Notes under the pieces: generated by a model
The model's database searches: none
What the model saw: only the letters and a program-made list of their open reading frames with translations
Told to the model about the DNA's origin: nothing
Origin: Paracoccus aestuariivivens
GTDB taxonomy: Bacteria; Pseudomonadota; Alphaproteobacteria; Rhodobacterales; Rhodobacteraceae
Assembly (NCBI RefSeq): GCF_009711225.1
Contig: NZ_WMIE01000007.1
Span: 124,001 to 188,000, forward strand
Direction: 5' to 3'
Length of the DNA: 64,000 bases
In this document: in pieces, positions 63,568 to 64,000 of the stretch
Numbering within the stretch: position 1 is the first letter of the stretch
Layout of the letters: each line of letters begins with the position of its first letter
Program-made: the position numbers and the translations under genes

Positions 63568-64000
63568 ATGCTGATTTTCATCGAACCTCGCATCGTCCTG
63601 CATTCGATTCCCAAGACCGGCACCACCGCGCTTGAAGCCGTCCTGTCGGAGCAGGCCGAGATCTCGTTCCGGTCGCGCCCCGAGATCAAGCACCTGAACC
63701 ACCGGCAATATCTGAACCGTATTAAGCCGCTTCTGACCCCCATCGGCGGCGCGCCGTTCGAAAGCGTCGCGGTGATCCGCGAGCCGCTGGACTGGCTGCG
63801 CAGCTGGTACCGTTTCCGCACGAGGGCAGAGATCATCGGCCGCCCGAACAGCACTGTCATGGTCAGCTTCGACCGCTTCTTGCACGAATACCTGTCCAGC
63901 GGCAGACGCCAGCCTTACGCGCAGGTGGGTCGCCAGTCGAACTTCCTGCTGGATAACGACGGCAAGCCCGCGGTCGATTATGTCTTCCGTTACGAAGCGA
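63568..64000 (+). CDS. Sulfotransferase family protein, cut by the window edge
   Basis: The reading frame from the ATG at 63568 stays open to the window end (144 codons). It begins MLIFIEPRIVLHSIPKTGTT, in which PKTGTT is the 5'-phosphosulfate-binding loop of PAPS sulfotransferases, and continues with the 3'-phosphate motif region SVAVIREPLDWLRSWYRF. Such enzymes sulfate glycans, lipids or small molecules. The C-terminal half and the acceptor specificity are not visible. There is no strong ribosome binding site before the start. Confidence 0.75.
   Translation, partial: MLIFIEPRIVLHSIPKTGTTALEAVLSEQAEISFRSRPEIKHLNHRQYLNRIKPLLTPIGGAPFESVAVIREPLDWLRSWYRFRTRAEIIGRPNSTVMVSFDRFLHEYLSSGRRQPYAQVGRQSNFLLDNDGKPAVDYVFRYEA

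Noticed and set aside
1..64000. CRISPR array or rRNA operon
   Set aside because: No regularly spaced repeats with unique spacers and no rRNA sequence were seen. The only tandem repeat found is the 11-bp array at 57645-57688, which has no spacers.

Overview
The window is a gene-dense, GC-rich (roughly 63-65% by eye) chromosomal segment of an alphaproteobacterium, most likely a Rhodobacteraceae member and plausibly Paracoccus-like. The pointers are a short-form HisG paired with HisZ, a pyruvate dehydrogenase E1 beta subunit carrying its own lipoyl domain, a MipZ division-site ATPase, cysteine-free ribosomal protein L31, a bacterial ALDH16 next to deoC, and several small families (UPF0262, DUF2948, DUF1523, DUF1285) that I know mainly from this family. 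The genus is an inference. No CRISPR array, insertion sequence, prophage or rRNA operon was seen; one tRNA (Thr, GGT) is present.

Layout. 1-6.9 kb: hisS-hisZ-hisG in a stop/start-overlapping chain, small genes, and gatB. 6.9-12.8 kb: a KefB/KefC-type antiporter, a 992-residue protein that looks like a GspL/PilM head joined to a GspC/PilP tail, and a SIMPL protein. 12.8-22.3 kb: metY, then the Entner-Doudoroff genes zwf-pgl-pgi and, divergently and separately, edd; a PIN/rRNA-methyltransferase pair lies between them. 22.3-26.9 kb: LMW phosphatase, UPF0262, hisD, DUF2948, murA, then tRNA-Thr. 27.4-31.8 kb: a TSUP transporter and RidA facing the lipid A genes fabZ-lpxA-lpxI-lpxB. 31.8-38.6 kb: a five-gene MoxR/DUF58/BatA/DUF4159/membrane-protein operon. 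38.6-44.7 kb: DUF1285 and a hydroxypyruvate isomerase-like gene facing an operon of two membrane proteins, deoC and ALDH16; then an FtsB-like gene. 44.8-48.5 kb: pdhA-pdhB-pdhC with its own terminator. 48.6-53.7 kb: an RND efflux pair and mipZ. 54-59.7 kb: a pair of unknown coupled small genes, then the ribosome/SRP operon ffh-GNAT-chorismate mutase-rpsP-rimM-(membrane)-trmD-rplS-rpmE. 59.9-64 kb: azoreductase/LysR divergent pair, EamA transporter, alpha/beta hydrolase and a sulfotransferase cut by the window edge.

How the genes work together. The strongest regulatory signal is a shared palindrome of the form GTTANCGNTAAC, placed between the probable -35 and -10 elements of both the zwf and the edd promoters. 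It suggests one LacI-type repressor controls glucose catabolism through the Entner-Doudoroff route. A different 18-bp palindrome sits in the probable pdhA promoter, and another between azoR and its divergent LysR gene. An array of four 11-bp repeats lies just upstream of the chorismate mutase-rpsP genes. Most genes are arranged in tight operons with ATGA overlaps, and convergent ends are marked by strong hairpins.
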